DNA of 64,000 nucleotides from Sinobacterium norvegicum (GCF_923077115.1 NZ_CAKLPX010000001.1:1178001-1242000), one strand, 5' to 3'; positions 53,242-62,762 are shown, counted from the stretch's first letter. Notes: generated from the letters alone by a model not told the origin. Numbers and translations are program-made.

Positions 53242-53934
53242 ATGTACACACTCCATATCGCCAATAGAAATTATTCCTCCTGGTCGCTGCGGCCCTGGCT
53301 GCTGATGAAGGCGTTGGCCATCCCCTTTGAAGAGGTTGTATCGCCCTTTGAGCAGGCGGTTAATTGGCAGGCATTTCGCGCCTTCAGTCCCACCGGCCAG
53401 GTGCCCTGTTTAGTCGATAATGGTAACGCCATATGGGATTCGCTGGCGATTATCGAATACCTCGCCGAACAACACGATGCGGTATGGCCCGCCGACCGCG
53501 ATGCCCGCGCCTGGGCCCGTTGTGCCAGTGCCGAGATGCATGCAGGCTTTACCGCGCTGCGTAATATCTGCCCGATGAACTGCGCCATTACGGTTGAGAT
53601 GCACTCGGTATCGGCAGCACTACAAAAAGATATCGACCGCCTCGACGAGCTGTGGACCGAGGGTCTAAAACGCTTTAACGGTCCCTACTTAGCCGGCCAA
53701 CAATTCACTGCCGTCGATGCCTTTTATGCGCCGGTGGTGTTTCGCCTAAACAGCTACAGCTTGCCGCTGAGCCAACCCTGCCAAGATTATGTCGCCCGCC
53801 TGCTGGCCCACGCACCAATGCAACAGTGGTATCAGCAGGCGTTGACCGAGACCTGGCGCGAGGAGGCCCACGAGCAAGAAGCTGCCGAGGCCGGTACGGT
53901 TATCGAAGATCGTCGGCTACCAGCCAAGGATTAA
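53242..53934 (+). CDS. Glutathione S-transferase
   Basis: 230 residues from ATG 53242. N-terminal thioredoxin fold with YSSWSLRPWLLMKAL (catalytic Ser region, zeta/beta-like) and the glutathione-binding PTGQVPCLV and IWDSLAIIEYLAE; C-terminal helical domain. Stop overlaps the convergent DsbA-family gene by four bases. Confidence 0.9.
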   Translation: MYTLHIANRNYSSWSLRPWLLMKALAIPFEEVVSPFEQAVNWQAFRAFSPTGQVPCLVDNGNAIWDSLAIIEYLAEQHDAVWPADRDARAWARCASAEMHAGFTALRNICPMNCAITVEMHSVSAALQKDIDRLDELWTEGLKRFNGPYLAGQQFTAVDAFYAPVVFRLNSYSLPLSQPCQDYVARLLAHAPMQQWYQQALTETWREEAHEQEAAEAGTVIEDRRLPAKD

Positions 53935-54596
53935 CTCAGCGACAACACCTGCTCGATCGCCTCGGCCAGGGTGTCTGCTTCCTGGGCGCCGCTGATTAAA
54001 TACTGCTCGGCGAGAATGATGGCTGGCACGGCGGTGATGTTATTGACCATCCAACCATTCTGATTGGCTTTGACCGTCTGCTCATAGCGTTTGTCGGCTA
54101 ATACTGCACGGGCTTCGTCGGCATCGAGGCCGACCTTGGCGGCGGTGGCAATCAACACCTCGATATCGCTGGGGTTGTTCTGCTCGGTAAAGTATCCGTC
54201 AAACAACGCCATTTTTAACGCATGCTGCTGCCCCTTGGCACCGGTTTCACCGGCCCAATGCAATAGCTGATGTGCCTGTGCAGTGTTATAAATGCGCGAC
54301 TGGTCATCAAAATTAAAGGCGAAACCCAGCGACTGACCGAGGTCAGTTATTTGTTGACGGTTGGCCTCGCTCTGCTCTGGCGTCGAGCCGTATTTCTCCG
54401 CGATATGCTCGCCCAGGTGCTGGCCTTCGGCTGGCATATCGGGGTTGAGTTCGAACGGCTGCCAGTGCAGATCGAAATCGACGCTGTCGGTAAATCTTGC
54501 CATCGCCAGTTCCAAACGCTTGTAACCAATAATGCACCAGGGGCACATCACATCGGACACAATATCGATTCGCATAACGGGTTTTGTCGCAGACAT
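53931..54596 (-). CDS. DsbA-family (FrnE-like) oxidoreductase
   Basis: 221 residues from ATG 54596, which has a GAGAGGT site; the frame runs further up without support. Thioredoxin-like with active site CPWC in VSDVMCPWCIIGYKRLE, then a helical insert and the cis-proline region VPAIILAE. No signal peptide, so cytoplasmic, as for FrnE-type proteins. Confidence 0.9.
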   Translation of the reverse strand: MSATKPVMRIDIVSDVMCPWCIIGYKRLELAMARFTDSVDFDLHWQPFELNPDMPAEGQHLGEHIAEKYGSTPEQSEANRQQITDLGQSLGFAFNFDDQSRIYNTAQAHQLLHWAGETGAKGQQHALKMALFDGYFTEQNNPSDIEVLIATAAKVGLDADEARAVLADKRYEQTVKANQNGWMVNNITAVPAIILAEQYLISGAQEADTLAEAIEQVLSLS

Positions 54597-54779
54597 GGTT
54601 GACCTCTCAAAGAATACGGTGCCCAAACGTGACTGGGCGGATAGCCTCTTAATGGGGGGGCTGGCCACGCTTTTCAAGTGAGTGGCTTCACCGGCGCCCG
54701 ATGCTTGTTCGATATCGCTGTAGTGAGCTAAAGTAAGACGCCAGTTCTATTTTTCTGCACCAATCTATACGGAGATAGC

Positions 54780-56057
54780 ATGAAACCTGAAACGATTGCC
54801 CTACACGCCGGTTACAACAGCGAGCCAACCACCAAGGCCGCCACCACGCCGATCTATCAAACCACCTCGTTCACCTTCGATAACACCCAGCACGGCGCCG
54901 ACTTATTCAACCTCGCCGTACCGGGTAATATCTACAGCCGCATTATGAACCCCACCAATGCGGTATTAGAGCAACGTGTGGCCGAGCTCGAAGGCGGCAT
55001 CGGCGCCCTGGCCGTGGCCTCGGGTATGGCGGCCATCCGCTATGCCATCGAAGCGATTGCCGAGGTCGGCGACAATATCGTCAGCACCTCGCAGCTGTAT
55101 GGCGGCACCTACAATTTATTTGCTCACACCTTTCCCCGCCAGGGCATCGAGACTCGCTTTGCCAAGGGCGACGACTTCGACTTAGTGGCCTCGTTAATCG
55201 ATGACAATACCAAGGCATTATTCTGCGAATCGATCGGCAATCCGGCGGGCAATATCGTCGATATTCAGCGCTGGGCCAATGTCGCCCACGCCGCCGGTGT
55301 GCCGTTAATCGTCGATAATACCGTGGCGACACCGCTGCTGTGCCGCGCCTTCGATTTTGGCGCCGATATCGTCGTTCACTCACTGACCAAGTACATCGGC
55401 GGCCACGGCACTACCATCGGCGGCATTATTGTCGATTCCGGAAAATTCGACTGGGCGGCACAACCTGAGCGCTTTGCCGTGATGAATACCCCCGACCCCT
55501 CCTACCACGGTGTGGTCTATACCGAGGCTCTTGGCGCCGCCGCCTATATCGGCCGCTGCCGTGTGGTACCACTGCGCAATACCGGCGCCGCGCTATCCCC
55601 TAACTCGGCCTTCCAGATTATGCAGGGCTTGGAAACACTGGCACTGCGGATGGAGCGTCACTGTGAAAACGCCGTCGCCGTGGCGCAGCATCTCGATCAA
55701 CACCCGCTGGTGGAATGGGTCAACTACGCGGCGCTGGAGAACAGCCCCCACTATGATAATTGCCAAAAAATCTGCGGCGGCAAGGCGGCGGGCATTGTCA
55801 GCTTTGGTATCAAGGGTGGCACCGACGCCGGTGGCCGCTTTATCGATGCCCTGCAGTTGATCCTACGCCTCGTCAATATCGGCGATGCCAAGTCGCTGGC
55901 CTGCCACCCGGCCAGCACCACCCACCGCCAGTTGAACCCCGAGGAATTAGCCTCGGCCGGAGTATCGGAGGAGATGGTAAGAATCTCGGTCGGCATCGAG
56001 CATATCGATGACATCATCGCCGATATCGAACAGGCCTTGGCAGCCAGCCAGGTCTAA
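54780..56057 (+). CDS. metY: O-acetylhomoserine aminocarboxypropyltransferase
   Basis: 425 residues, PLP enzyme forming homocysteine from O-acetylhomoserine and sulfide. Motifs: PIYQTTSFTF, YSRIMNPTNAVLE, ALAVASGMAA, the PLP lysine in VVHSLTKYIGGHG, and CHPASTTHRQL. The long C-terminal half and HGTTIGG fit MetY rather than cystathionine lyases. Single gene with its own terminator. Confidence 0.92.
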   Translation: MKPETIALHAGYNSEPTTKAATTPIYQTTSFTFDNTQHGADLFNLAVPGNIYSRIMNPTNAVLEQRVAELEGGIGALAVASGMAAIRYAIEAIAEVGDNIVSTSQLYGGTYNLFAHTFPRQGIETRFAKGDDFDLVASLIDDNTKALFCESIGNPAGNIVDIQRWANVAHAAGVPLIVDNTVATPLLCRAFDFGADIVVHSLTKYIGGHGTTIGGIIVDSGKFDWAAQPERFAVMNTPDPSYHGVVYTEALGAAAYIGRCRVVPLRNTGAALSPNSAFQIMQGLETLALRMERHCENAVAVAQHLDQHPLVEWVNYAALENSPHYDNCQKICGGKAAGIVSFGIKGGTDAGGRFIDALQLILRLVNIGDAKSLACHPASTTHRQLNPEELASAGVSEEMVRISVGIEHIDDIIADIEQALAASQV

Positions 56058-56103
56058 GCTGTTATGCAGGTTTAAATAGCAGCTCAACCAGCAGCCAATA
56101 AAC

Positions 56104-56125
56104 AGCCGCAGCCGCGGCTTTTTTG
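56104..56125 (+). terminator. Intrinsic terminator after metY
   Basis: AGCCGC / GCGGCT arms with a four-base loop, followed by six T residues. Confidence 0.8.
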
Positions 56126-56247
56126 TGTGCATTTACCGTGCGGGTTATCACCGTAATAACCAGCGAATTACTTACATTTTCAGCTAATTAACGTAAGCTT
56201 ATCGCGTGTTAAGGATTTTACCGCCACTGTCACAGGGAACCCCGACT

Positions 56248-58056
56248 ATGAATGTATTTGCTGCTGCCACTGTTATTCAACCGCGTCTACTCGTCGCCGT
56301 TTTCCTGCCCCTGCTGATCACTGCCTGCGCGCCGCCCAATAACGCTGACGACAAAAAAGCCGTTAACGTCGAGCAACAACGCCCAGCTATAGCCAGTGCC
56401 GAAGCCCAGCACTCAGCGTCGAATTCGACACCCACAAAAAAACCGAAACTGATTTTACAAATCACCGTCGACCAGTTGCGTGGCGACCTCGCCAGCCGCT
56501 ATTTGGATAATATGGGCGACGGTGGCTTTCGCTATTTACTCGACCGCGGCGTGGTGTATAAAAACGCCCAACACGGCCACGCCTCCACCGAAACCATCGT
56601 CGGCCATACCACCCTCGCCACCGGCGCTCAGCCCGCCGTGCATGGCATGGTCGGTAACGGCTGGTTCGACCGCAGCACTGGCAAACTCAATTACAATATC
56701 GAAGACAACCGCTACGCCCTGCTAAGCGATGATGGCGATGTTAACGACGACACTGAGATCGACCCCGATCAACGCGCCGCCAGCACCGATGGCCGCTCAC
56801 CGGCGGCCATCTTAGTCACCACCTTTGGCGACGAGCTGGCGCTCAATACCGCCGGCAAGGCCAAGGTGTTTGGTGTGTCGGTAAAAGACCGCGGTGCCGT
56901 TTCGATGGCCGGTCACGCCGGCAAGGCATTTTGGTTTTCCAAGGCCAGCGGCGAGTTTGTCACCAGCAACTATTACTACGATCAATATCCCGAGTGGGTC
57001 ACCGTCTTTAACAGCGGCCAACCTGCCCAGCGCTATGCCGACACCGATTGGCAATTGCTGCTGGAGCCCTCGGCCTATTTATTCGCCGACCGCGACGATC
57101 AGGCCTGGGAAACCGACATCGCCGGCTTCGGCAAAACCTTTCCCCACCCCTATGGCGCCGGCGATGGCCCCTACTACACCACGCTGTTAACCCTCAGCCC
57201 GGCCGGCGATGAACTGACCCTGGACTTTGCCAAGCAGCTGATCAGCCACGAGCAACTCGGCCAGGGCGACGGCACCGACTACCTGTCGGTGAGTTTTTCC
57301 TCAACCGATTATGTCGGCCATATTTTTGGTATCTCCAGCCTGGAATCCGAGGACAACTTACTGCGCCTCGACCGCACGATCACCGAGCTATTAAGCCATG
57401 TGGATAACACCGTCGGACTCGACAATACCGTTATTGTATTATCCGCTGACCACGGTGGCCCCGATGCGCCGCCCCAGCAAAACGAGTACGGTATCGAGGC
57501 GCAGTATTTTCACCCCGACCAATGGCTGCAGCAATCGAGCTTTGCCGCCATCGAGCAACGGTTTGGCGTCGGCAAGGAACTCATTCTGCAGTTTCGCTAC
57601 CCCTATCTCTACCTCAACCGCGAGCTGATTCGCCGCAAGGGGCTTAACCAAGCCGCGGTAGAGCAAGCCTTCGCCGAGCAGATGAAACAGGTTAAGGGTG
57701 TCCACCTGGCGATCTCGACCAGCGATTTAATCGAGGGCCGCAGCGCCGACAACCGTTTAAGCCAACAACTGCTTAACAACTATCAACCCAGCCGCTCCGG
57801 CGATGTGGTGGTGGTGTTTGAACCGCATTGGTTTATCAACGATTTCGATGGCCTTACCGTCACCTCAACCCACGGTTCACCCTGGCGCTACGACACCTTT
57901 GTGCCGATGATTTTTGTGGTGCCCGGCGTCCCGGCACAAACCGTTTATCGTGAGGTCGCCACCGTCGATTTAGCCTTGACCCTGTCGGCGCTAATGGATA
58001 TTAACCAACCCTCCGGCGCCAGCGGCAGGGTATTAAAAGAGGTGCTGGCGCAATAG
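56248..58056 (+). CDS. PafA-like alkaline phosphatase, lipoprotein
   Basis: 602 residues from ATG 56248. Signal peptide with lipobox ITAC (C27). Alkaline-phosphatase superfamily core: metal ligand D74 in ITVDQLRGD, nucleophile T116 in ETIVGHTTLATG, N137 in MVGNGWFD, and K213/R215 in SVKDRGAVSMAGH; LSADHGGPD later. The Thr nucleophile with the K-x-R pair is the mark of the phosphate-insensitive PafA monoesterases. Outer-membrane or periplasmic release of phosphate from organic phosphates. An alternative GTG start at 56206 is less likely. Confidence 0.85.
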   Translation: MNVFAAATVIQPRLLVAVFLPLLITACAPPNNADDKKAVNVEQQRPAIASAEAQHSASNSTPTKKPKLILQITVDQLRGDLASRYLDNMGDGGFRYLLDRGVVYKNAQHGHASTETIVGHTTLATGAQPAVHGMVGNGWFDRSTGKLNYNIEDNRYALLSDDGDVNDDTEIDPDQRAASTDGRSPAAILVTTFGDELALNTAGKAKVFGVSVKDRGAVSMAGHAGKAFWFSKASGEFVTSNYYYDQYPEWVTVFNSGQPAQRYADTDWQLLLEPSAYLFADRDDQAWETDIAGFGKTFPHPYGAGDGPYYTTLLTLSPAGDELTLDFAKQLISHEQLGQGDGTDYLSVSFSSTDYVGHIFGISSLESEDNLLRLDRTITELLSHVDNTVGLDNTVIVLSADHGGPDAPPQQNEYGIEAQYFHPDQWLQQSSFAAIEQRFGVGKELILQFRYPYLYLNRELIRRKGLNQAAVEQAFAEQMKQVKGVHLAISTSDLIEGRSADNRLSQQLLNNYQPSRSGDVVVVFEPHWFINDFDGLTVTSTHGSPWRYDTFVPMIFVVPGVPAQTVYREVATVDLALTLSALMDINQPSGASGRVLKEVLAQ

Positions 58057-58062
58057 CAGCTC

Positions 58063-58092
58063 CGCCACTGGGCACCGCCGGTGGCGTTTTTT
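58063..58092 (+). terminator. Intrinsic terminator after the PafA-like gene
   Basis: CGCCAC / GTGGCG arms around a 12-base loop and a run of T residues. Confidence 0.75.
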
Positions 58093-58136
58093 CATCTATG
58101 ATTACTGGCACGACCACCGTTAGTAGGAGTCATGCC

Positions 58137-58598
58137 ATGAACCTCATCCCCCGTTGCTTATTCGTCGGCGTCACCGCCCTCATACTGTCGTGCACCTCGC
58201 AACCGAGCTACCACGACGGCCAACCCTCCAGCGGCGCAAAAGACATGGCCGGGGCCGAGGGGGTGTTTGCCTTTACCCCAACCGATGTGATGCCCGATGA
58301 AACCAGCTGGTGGATCGATTCCGACGGTGTCGCCCCCGGTATCGCCGGCTGCCATATCGGCACCGACGAGCTGGGCCGCGAAAACGGCCGCAGCTTCGGC
58401 GAGGCCTGCTTACCCAACGGCTTATTGGTCGAATCCAACCCCGGCAAGGGGGTGTTACACAGCCACACAAATGATGTCGGCCACCCCGATACCTTCGATT
58501 GCAACGCCTGGTGTGTCGGTGAGGGCATGAGTGGCGGTAGCTGCCAGGCCGCCGTCGCCTCGCCCTGCCAGCAGTCGGCGGTGTGTGAGTGCCAGTAA
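58137..58598 (+). CDS. Cysteine-rich lipoprotein of unknown function
   Basis: 153 residues from ATG 58137. Lipobox LILSC (C19). Mature part has eight or so further cysteines concentrated at the end (DCNAWC, SCQAAVASPCQQSAVCECQ), suggesting a disulfide-stabilised small domain. HSHTNDVGHPDTFDCN may bind metal. Not recognised as a known family. AGTAGGAG ribosome-binding site upstream. Confidence 0.7.
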   Translation: MNLIPRCLFVGVTALILSCTSQPSYHDGQPSSGAKDMAGAEGVFAFTPTDVMPDETSWWIDSDGVAPGIAGCHIGTDELGRENGRSFGEACLPNGLLVESNPGKGVLHSHTNDVGHPDTFDCNAWCVGEGMSGGSCQAAVASPCQQSAVCECQ

Positions 58599-58639
58599 CC
58601 TCGGCACATTAAAACCGTCCACCGACACCGGCACTGAGG

Positions 58640-58715
58640 TCGCCGCCAGTACCTCCCTGTAGGCTCAGCGTCAGCATCCCTGCTGACGATGCCTCTGTGC
58701 CGATATCGGCGGGCG
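58640..58715 (-). repeat. REP-like hairpin repeat, inverted copy 4
   Basis: Read on the minus strand it reproduces the GAGGCATCG-to-GAGCCTACAGGGA core of copies 1-3, with the CGTCAGCAGGGATGCTGACG variant hairpin (compensated changes C to T and G to A keep the stem paired). Confidence 0.8.
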
Positions 58716-58725
58716 GCATGGGTAT

Positions 58726-58808
58726 CACTCCGCACGCCACTCCGTCAATCACACCCCGCTCCTGTCGCTGCGCTTTTTGAAGTCGCGGGGAATGACTGAC
58801 TGCGTGGC
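58726..58808 (+). repeat. 83-bp dispersed repeat, copy 2
   Basis: 79 of 83 bases as at 44691-44773 and in the same orientation, 14 kb away. It lies 10 bases after the inverted REP-like copy and 13 bases before the integrase remnant. Confidence 0.75.
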
Positions 58809-58821
58809 TTAGAGACTGGCT

Positions 58822-59223
58822 CTATCCGCGGGGCTGATGATAGGCTAAGCACTGTCGAATACAGGCCTGAACAGCACGAACAGAAACCTCTGGCAATACC
58901 GTCATACGATCCTTGCCACCCTTACCCTGCCGCACCATTAATGAACGCTTTTCCAACGCAACATCCTTGACACGCAACCGCATTATTTCCATTGTTCGCA
59001 GCCCCGACCCCCAGGCTAATTCAATCATTGTACGGTAGGTCTATGCCATCAACAGCAGAATAGTATTGACCTCACCTTGCGCTAACACGACTGGTAGGCG
59101 GCGTTGCTCTTTGGCGCGCTGCGCATCAATACTCTCTAGCGGAATTGATAAGACATTACGGAAAAGGAAAATAAAAGCGCTAAAAGCCTGGTTTTGTGCA
59201 AAAAAAGTATGGATATCCCTGCA
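58822..59223 (-). pseudogene. intI: Decayed integron-type tyrosine integrase
   Basis: Read on the minus strand from 59223, one frame gives AQNQAFSAFIFLFRNVL, then RRLPVVLAQGEV, an in-frame TAG at 59041-59043, then WGSGLRTMEIMRLRVKDV and GKGGKDRMTVLPE, ending at 58822. Order and wording match integron integrases (STQNQAL, RLPVVLT, GLRLMEALRLRVKDVD, GKGGKDRVT). The N-terminal third is absent (in-frame TAA at 59224-59226) and so is the C-terminal catalytic part with HxxR and Tyr, so it is non-functional. The Arg of GSGLR is the first catalytic Arg. Confidence 0.8.
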
Positions 59224-59236
59224 TTACCCTCCAGAT

Positions 59237-60160
59237 CTATTTTACTTTTTCAGCCATAATTTCTGTGATAATTTTTCTTAGCCACATATTCAAACTATTA
59301 TTACGATTTTTTTGTAATATAGAAATGGAAAAAGGAACCTCAATCGATTTTGAAAAAGAAATGTCTATTTTCTGGAGGGAATTTGGGTAGCAGGCAAGAT
59401 ACATTTTGGAGCCTATTAAGATAGTATCTGATGCCGATATAACGTCTACCGCTGTTTGTAAATCACCACAGCGCAAGTCGATACTATATTCAATATCGCT
59501 CATCATTTCAGCTTGTGCTTTCACTTTCATTCCATCCTCAACCTCCGTCCCTATACATACCGCCAGATCAAATCGTTTTAAAGCCTTTGGAGGATGAGCA
59601 TCAGTGGCTAAAGGATGTTGCTTACGTGCATAGATACAGAGCTCGTCGGTGAACAAATTTTCTCTATAAATCTCTTTTGGTTGGCCTAAAATTTCGTGAT
59701 TTAACGCCATATGAATGTTGCCATTCAATAGACTGACTGATGTTCCAGAATCACAGTTATCTAAACGTACTTTTACTTTTGGCGCTTCTGATTTAATTCT
59801 CATATAGAGTTCAGGGCCAATTAACTTGAGTGCGGAAGGGTGAAGTGCAATGCGCAACTCTTCACTGAGATCACGAGGACTGAAAAAACCTTGTGGCTGG
59901 AACGTTAACAATAAAGAATCAAGTGCATCTGGCAGTCGAGAATAGAGATTGTCTGCATATTCGGTTGGGACCAACCCTGCTTTATTTCTGATGAATAAAG
60001 GATCATCAAAGGTGTCCCGCAGTTTTTTCAATGTGCGGCTAATGGCAGATTGAGTAAGGCCTAAACTCTCCGCTGTTTTACTTGTATTTTGCACCTGATA
60101 CAACGAAATGAAAACTTTAAGGTGGTGTATTTCTAGTTTCTCTAATCTATTTGAATTCAT
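59237..60160 (-). CDS. LysR-family transcriptional regulator
   Basis: 307 residues. HTH: HHLKVFISLYQVQNTSKTAESLGLTQSAISRTLKKLRDTFDDPLFIR, with the DPLF-R arrangement of NodD/SyrM-like LysR proteins. Effector domain follows. A+T-richer than the left part of the window. Upstream of it, on the same strand, lie a 3-hydroxyacyl-CoA dehydrogenase and DUF1254 genes it may control. Inducer unknown. Confidence 0.88.
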   Translation of the reverse strand: MNSNRLEKLEIHHLKVFISLYQVQNTSKTAESLGLTQSAISRTLKKLRDTFDDPLFIRNKAGLVPTEYADNLYSRLPDALDSLLLTFQPQGFFSPRDLSEELRIALHPSALKLIGPELYMRIKSEAPKVKVRLDNCDSGTSVSLLNGNIHMALNHEILGQPKEIYRENLFTDELCIYARKQHPLATDAHPPKALKRFDLAVCIGTEVEDGMKVKAQAEMMSDIEYSIDLRCGDLQTAVDVISASDTILIGSKMYLACYPNSLQKIDISFSKSIEVPFSISILQKNRNNSLNMWLRKIITEIMAEKVK

Positions 60161-60354
60161 AAAGATATATGGGTAATGAATTTAAAGGTTAGTATAAAGG
60201 CCTAGGGGGTCGAGCAAACCTCCTCTGACCTTAATGTACTTTAGAGTTTAGCCTTTAACGAGTGCAATAGCACAACCTTTGTATTTTTATTTTTGGCTAG
60301 GTTGCTAATATTACAATGCGGCCATCCACCGGACTTAACGCGCATTCATCGTGA

Positions 60355-61266
60355 CTATTTAATAAAGCTCGCATCTTTGTAAGCAGGGTTAGGGTAGGAG
60401 TAAAACCCTTCGTTAGCTTTAGCACCGAATTTGTTCTGACTTACATAGTTTTCTTCTAGGAAGTTAACGCGAGCGAGCGCTGCATCGTCTTCGAGTTGTT
60501 CACCCCACAATTTGTTGATGTCAGCAAAGAGGGAGATACCGACGATATCCATCACTGCAAAGGGGCCATGCTTAACGCCATGAGCCAACATCCATGTTTT
60601 GTCGACACTTTCAAAGCCTGCGACTTGATTTACTACTAAATCAAGTGAAGCATTGAGCCATGGAATCATGATGGCGTTGATGACATAACCACTTTGTTCT
60701 TTGTGAAGAGGAATAGTAACCATGCCCATCGCTTTGCTAAATTGACATACTACCTTGTAAATCTCTGGGCATGTCTCTGGATGGCCCATCACTTCACCGA
60801 TACGGCTGTCCCAAACAGTATTACCAAAGTGTAAAGCAAGAAATTTGTCCGGACGATCCGTGCTGTCGACAATCTGACTTGGAACTAAAGTTGAGGAGTT
60901 GGTTGTAAAAATAGTTTTCTGAGGATCGACCTTTGATAGCTCGCTATAGAAAGACTTTTTGATATCAATGGACTCCGGAATCGATTCGCTAATTAGATCC
61001 GCATCTTTTACAGCTTCAGCTAAATCAGACGTATAGTTTAGGCCTGCCAGCGCTTTATCTACTTGAGCTTGTGTCGCACCGCGTGTTGACATAAATAGGG
61101 CAGCGTATTCTTTATGAAACGCTTTACTTGTCGCAAGTCCTTTATCAAAGTAGTCGTATACGGTAACGTTAAAACCGTTAAATGCGACTTGCCAAGCAAC
61201 TTGTGAACCAAGCAGTCCAGCGCCTGCAATGGTGACATTTTTAATATTCAAGATAAGTTCTCCCAT
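60355..61266 (-). CDS. 3-hydroxyacyl-CoA dehydrogenase family oxidoreductase
   Basis: 303 residues. N-terminal Rossmann motif VTIAGAGLLGSQVAWQ, catalytic H in LALHFGNTVWDS region, SGYVINAIMIPWLNA helix typical of the C-terminal domain. Full-length for single-domain HADH/lambda-crystallin-like enzymes. Start: ATG 61266 or TTG 61251 preceded by GGGAGA. Downstream of the DUF1254 gene by 70 bases on the same strand. Confidence 0.88.
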   Translation of the reverse strand: MGELILNIKNVTIAGAGLLGSQVAWQVAFNGFNVTVYDYFDKGLATSKAFHKEYAALFMSTRGATQAQVDKALAGLNYTSDLAEAVKDADLISESIPESIDIKKSFYSELSKVDPQKTIFTTNSSTLVPSQIVDSTDRPDKFLALHFGNTVWDSRIGEVMGHPETCPEIYKVVCQFSKAMGMVTIPLHKEQSGYVINAIMIPWLNASLDLVVNQVAGFESVDKTWMLAHGVKHGPFAVMDIVGISLFADINKLWGEQLEDDAALARVNFLEENYVSQNKFGAKANEGFYSYPNPAYKDASFIK

Positions 61267-61337
61267 TATTCATATATCAAGGCTTTGATAGTGATGAATA
61301 TAATTGCTTTAGACGTTAACTGTTCGTATTCCCGTTA

Positions 61338-62762
61338 TTATTTTGCTTTGGTAATAGCAGGCGGAAGCCATTCATTGAGAAGTGCCGCTTGCTTGGGTTC
61401 ATAAAGGCGCATCGTTACACCAATAACCCCATCCTTAGGAGCAGGTAACCAGTTAGAAACCTCACTGTCAGCTGGGCGGCTATGTTGTAGGTACAGTGTT
61501 AGTGAGCCGTCATCGTTGTAATCTAGTTCGTTACGGTCGCCGATAGCGAATCGGTCAAGTTCGTTTTCTACAGCGAAACCAGCCTCGTTGTACATTGTTA
61601 CCGACCAGAATGCGCCTACTGGTGGGATTTCATCCGCTGAAAAGTGCAGTTCGTAATCTTGTTCAGCATTCAATGCATCGCCATCTGCATCGGCAAGAGC
61701 TAGCGGGTAAATAGCATCTTCAGCATGGTTAGCACCAAGACCAATCAGTGCAATTGCCGCTCGTTTGATGTAATGGTTGCCATAAACACCCATGGTGTCA
61801 GTTGGAATGATCCAGCCATTTTTTGGCGTCTCGATTTTCGGAATATAAGACTTGATATCTCTCTGCCCTTGTAAGGCACCTTGTTCAAGTACTTTTAACT
61901 CAGCTTTTGATAGTCTTTCAAGATCCCAACCAGTGTCAGCAGAAAAACCAATTCGTTCCATACGCATTAATTGAGACATATCTGTTTTGTGTGCGCCATA
62001 CTTAGTGATAAGTTTACTCGCGCGCTCGAAGAATGTTTTAGCATCCATATTTGCCACTTGTTGAAGTGGTGACGTCATCATATCGATAGCAGGATTAATT
62101 GGTGATTTAGCCGCTACGTAATCGGTACCCCATTTAGACAATGGTGTGATCTTAAAACCATCTTGAATCTTGTTTACTTGTTCGTAGTCACGACCGTCAC
62201 TTTCAGTACGAGCAATCATCCAGTTCATTGCTGTTGGTGAAACAATACGTGTTACACCCTCTGGTAATTCCCCTTCCCAATCGTCAGAAACGACTGCAAA
62301 CGCTACAGCATCAGAACCTGATGTACGTGAGCCAGGTGCTGCATAGATGTCTGTCCACATATCGTACATTGGCATAAGGTAGTAATGGCCGTTCGTCTTT
62401 TCAGATGTGATAATTATCGGTTCTTCAGAAACATCGTACCAAGCGATTGAGTAAAGTGTGTCGAAGTTCGGACGAACAACTTCTGTGAATGAAGCATCTG
62501 GGTAAGCACGAAAATGCTGAATACCACCATTTATCGGAACACCTCGGTTACCCTGTTGCTCACGAGTCACGTCCATAAGTACCATTGGATATGCGTAAAT
62601 GTAAGTTTCAGAAACAATCTGTTGCACCTGATCTTGCGCTAATTCTGAGGAAAAAATTGGTGCAGTAAAGTTACTCACTGCAAGTGCATGGGGCGCTATT
62701 GAAGCTGCACTTAAAGAAAGGCCTAATGTTAGGGCTAAAGCGAGTTTGTTTTTCTTTAACAT
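61338..62762 (-). CDS. Exported DUF1254/DUF1214 protein, copy 1
   Basis: 474 residues. Cleavable signal peptide MLKKNKLALALTLGLSLSA to about residue 28. DUF1254 N-terminal part with YIYAYPMVLMDVTREQ, NFDTLYSIAWYDVSEEP and YYLMPMYDMWTDIYAAPGSRT; DUF1214 C-terminal part with GAFWSVTMYNEAGFAV, DGSLTLYLQHSRP, NWLPAP. Periplasmic; family function unknown. Most residues of the C-terminal half recur in the truncated copy at the window end. Confidence 0.88.
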   Translation of the reverse strand: MLKKNKLALALTLGLSLSAASIAPHALAVSNFTAPIFSSELAQDQVQQIVSETYIYAYPMVLMDVTREQQGNRGVPINGGIQHFRAYPDASFTEVVRPNFDTLYSIAWYDVSEEPIIITSEKTNGHYYLMPMYDMWTDIYAAPGSRTSGSDAVAFAVVSDDWEGELPEGVTRIVSPTAMNWMIARTESDGRDYEQVNKIQDGFKITPLSKWGTDYVAAKSPINPAIDMMTSPLQQVANMDAKTFFERASKLITKYGAHKTDMSQLMRMERIGFSADTGWDLERLSKAELKVLEQGALQGQRDIKSYIPKIETPKNGWIIPTDTMGVYGNHYIKRAAIALIGLGANHAEDAIYPLALADADGDALNAEQDYELHFSADEIPPVGAFWSVTMYNEAGFAVENELDRFAIGDRNELDYNDDGSLTLYLQHSRPADSEVSNWLPAPKDGVIGVTMRLYEPKQAALLNEWLPPAITKAK

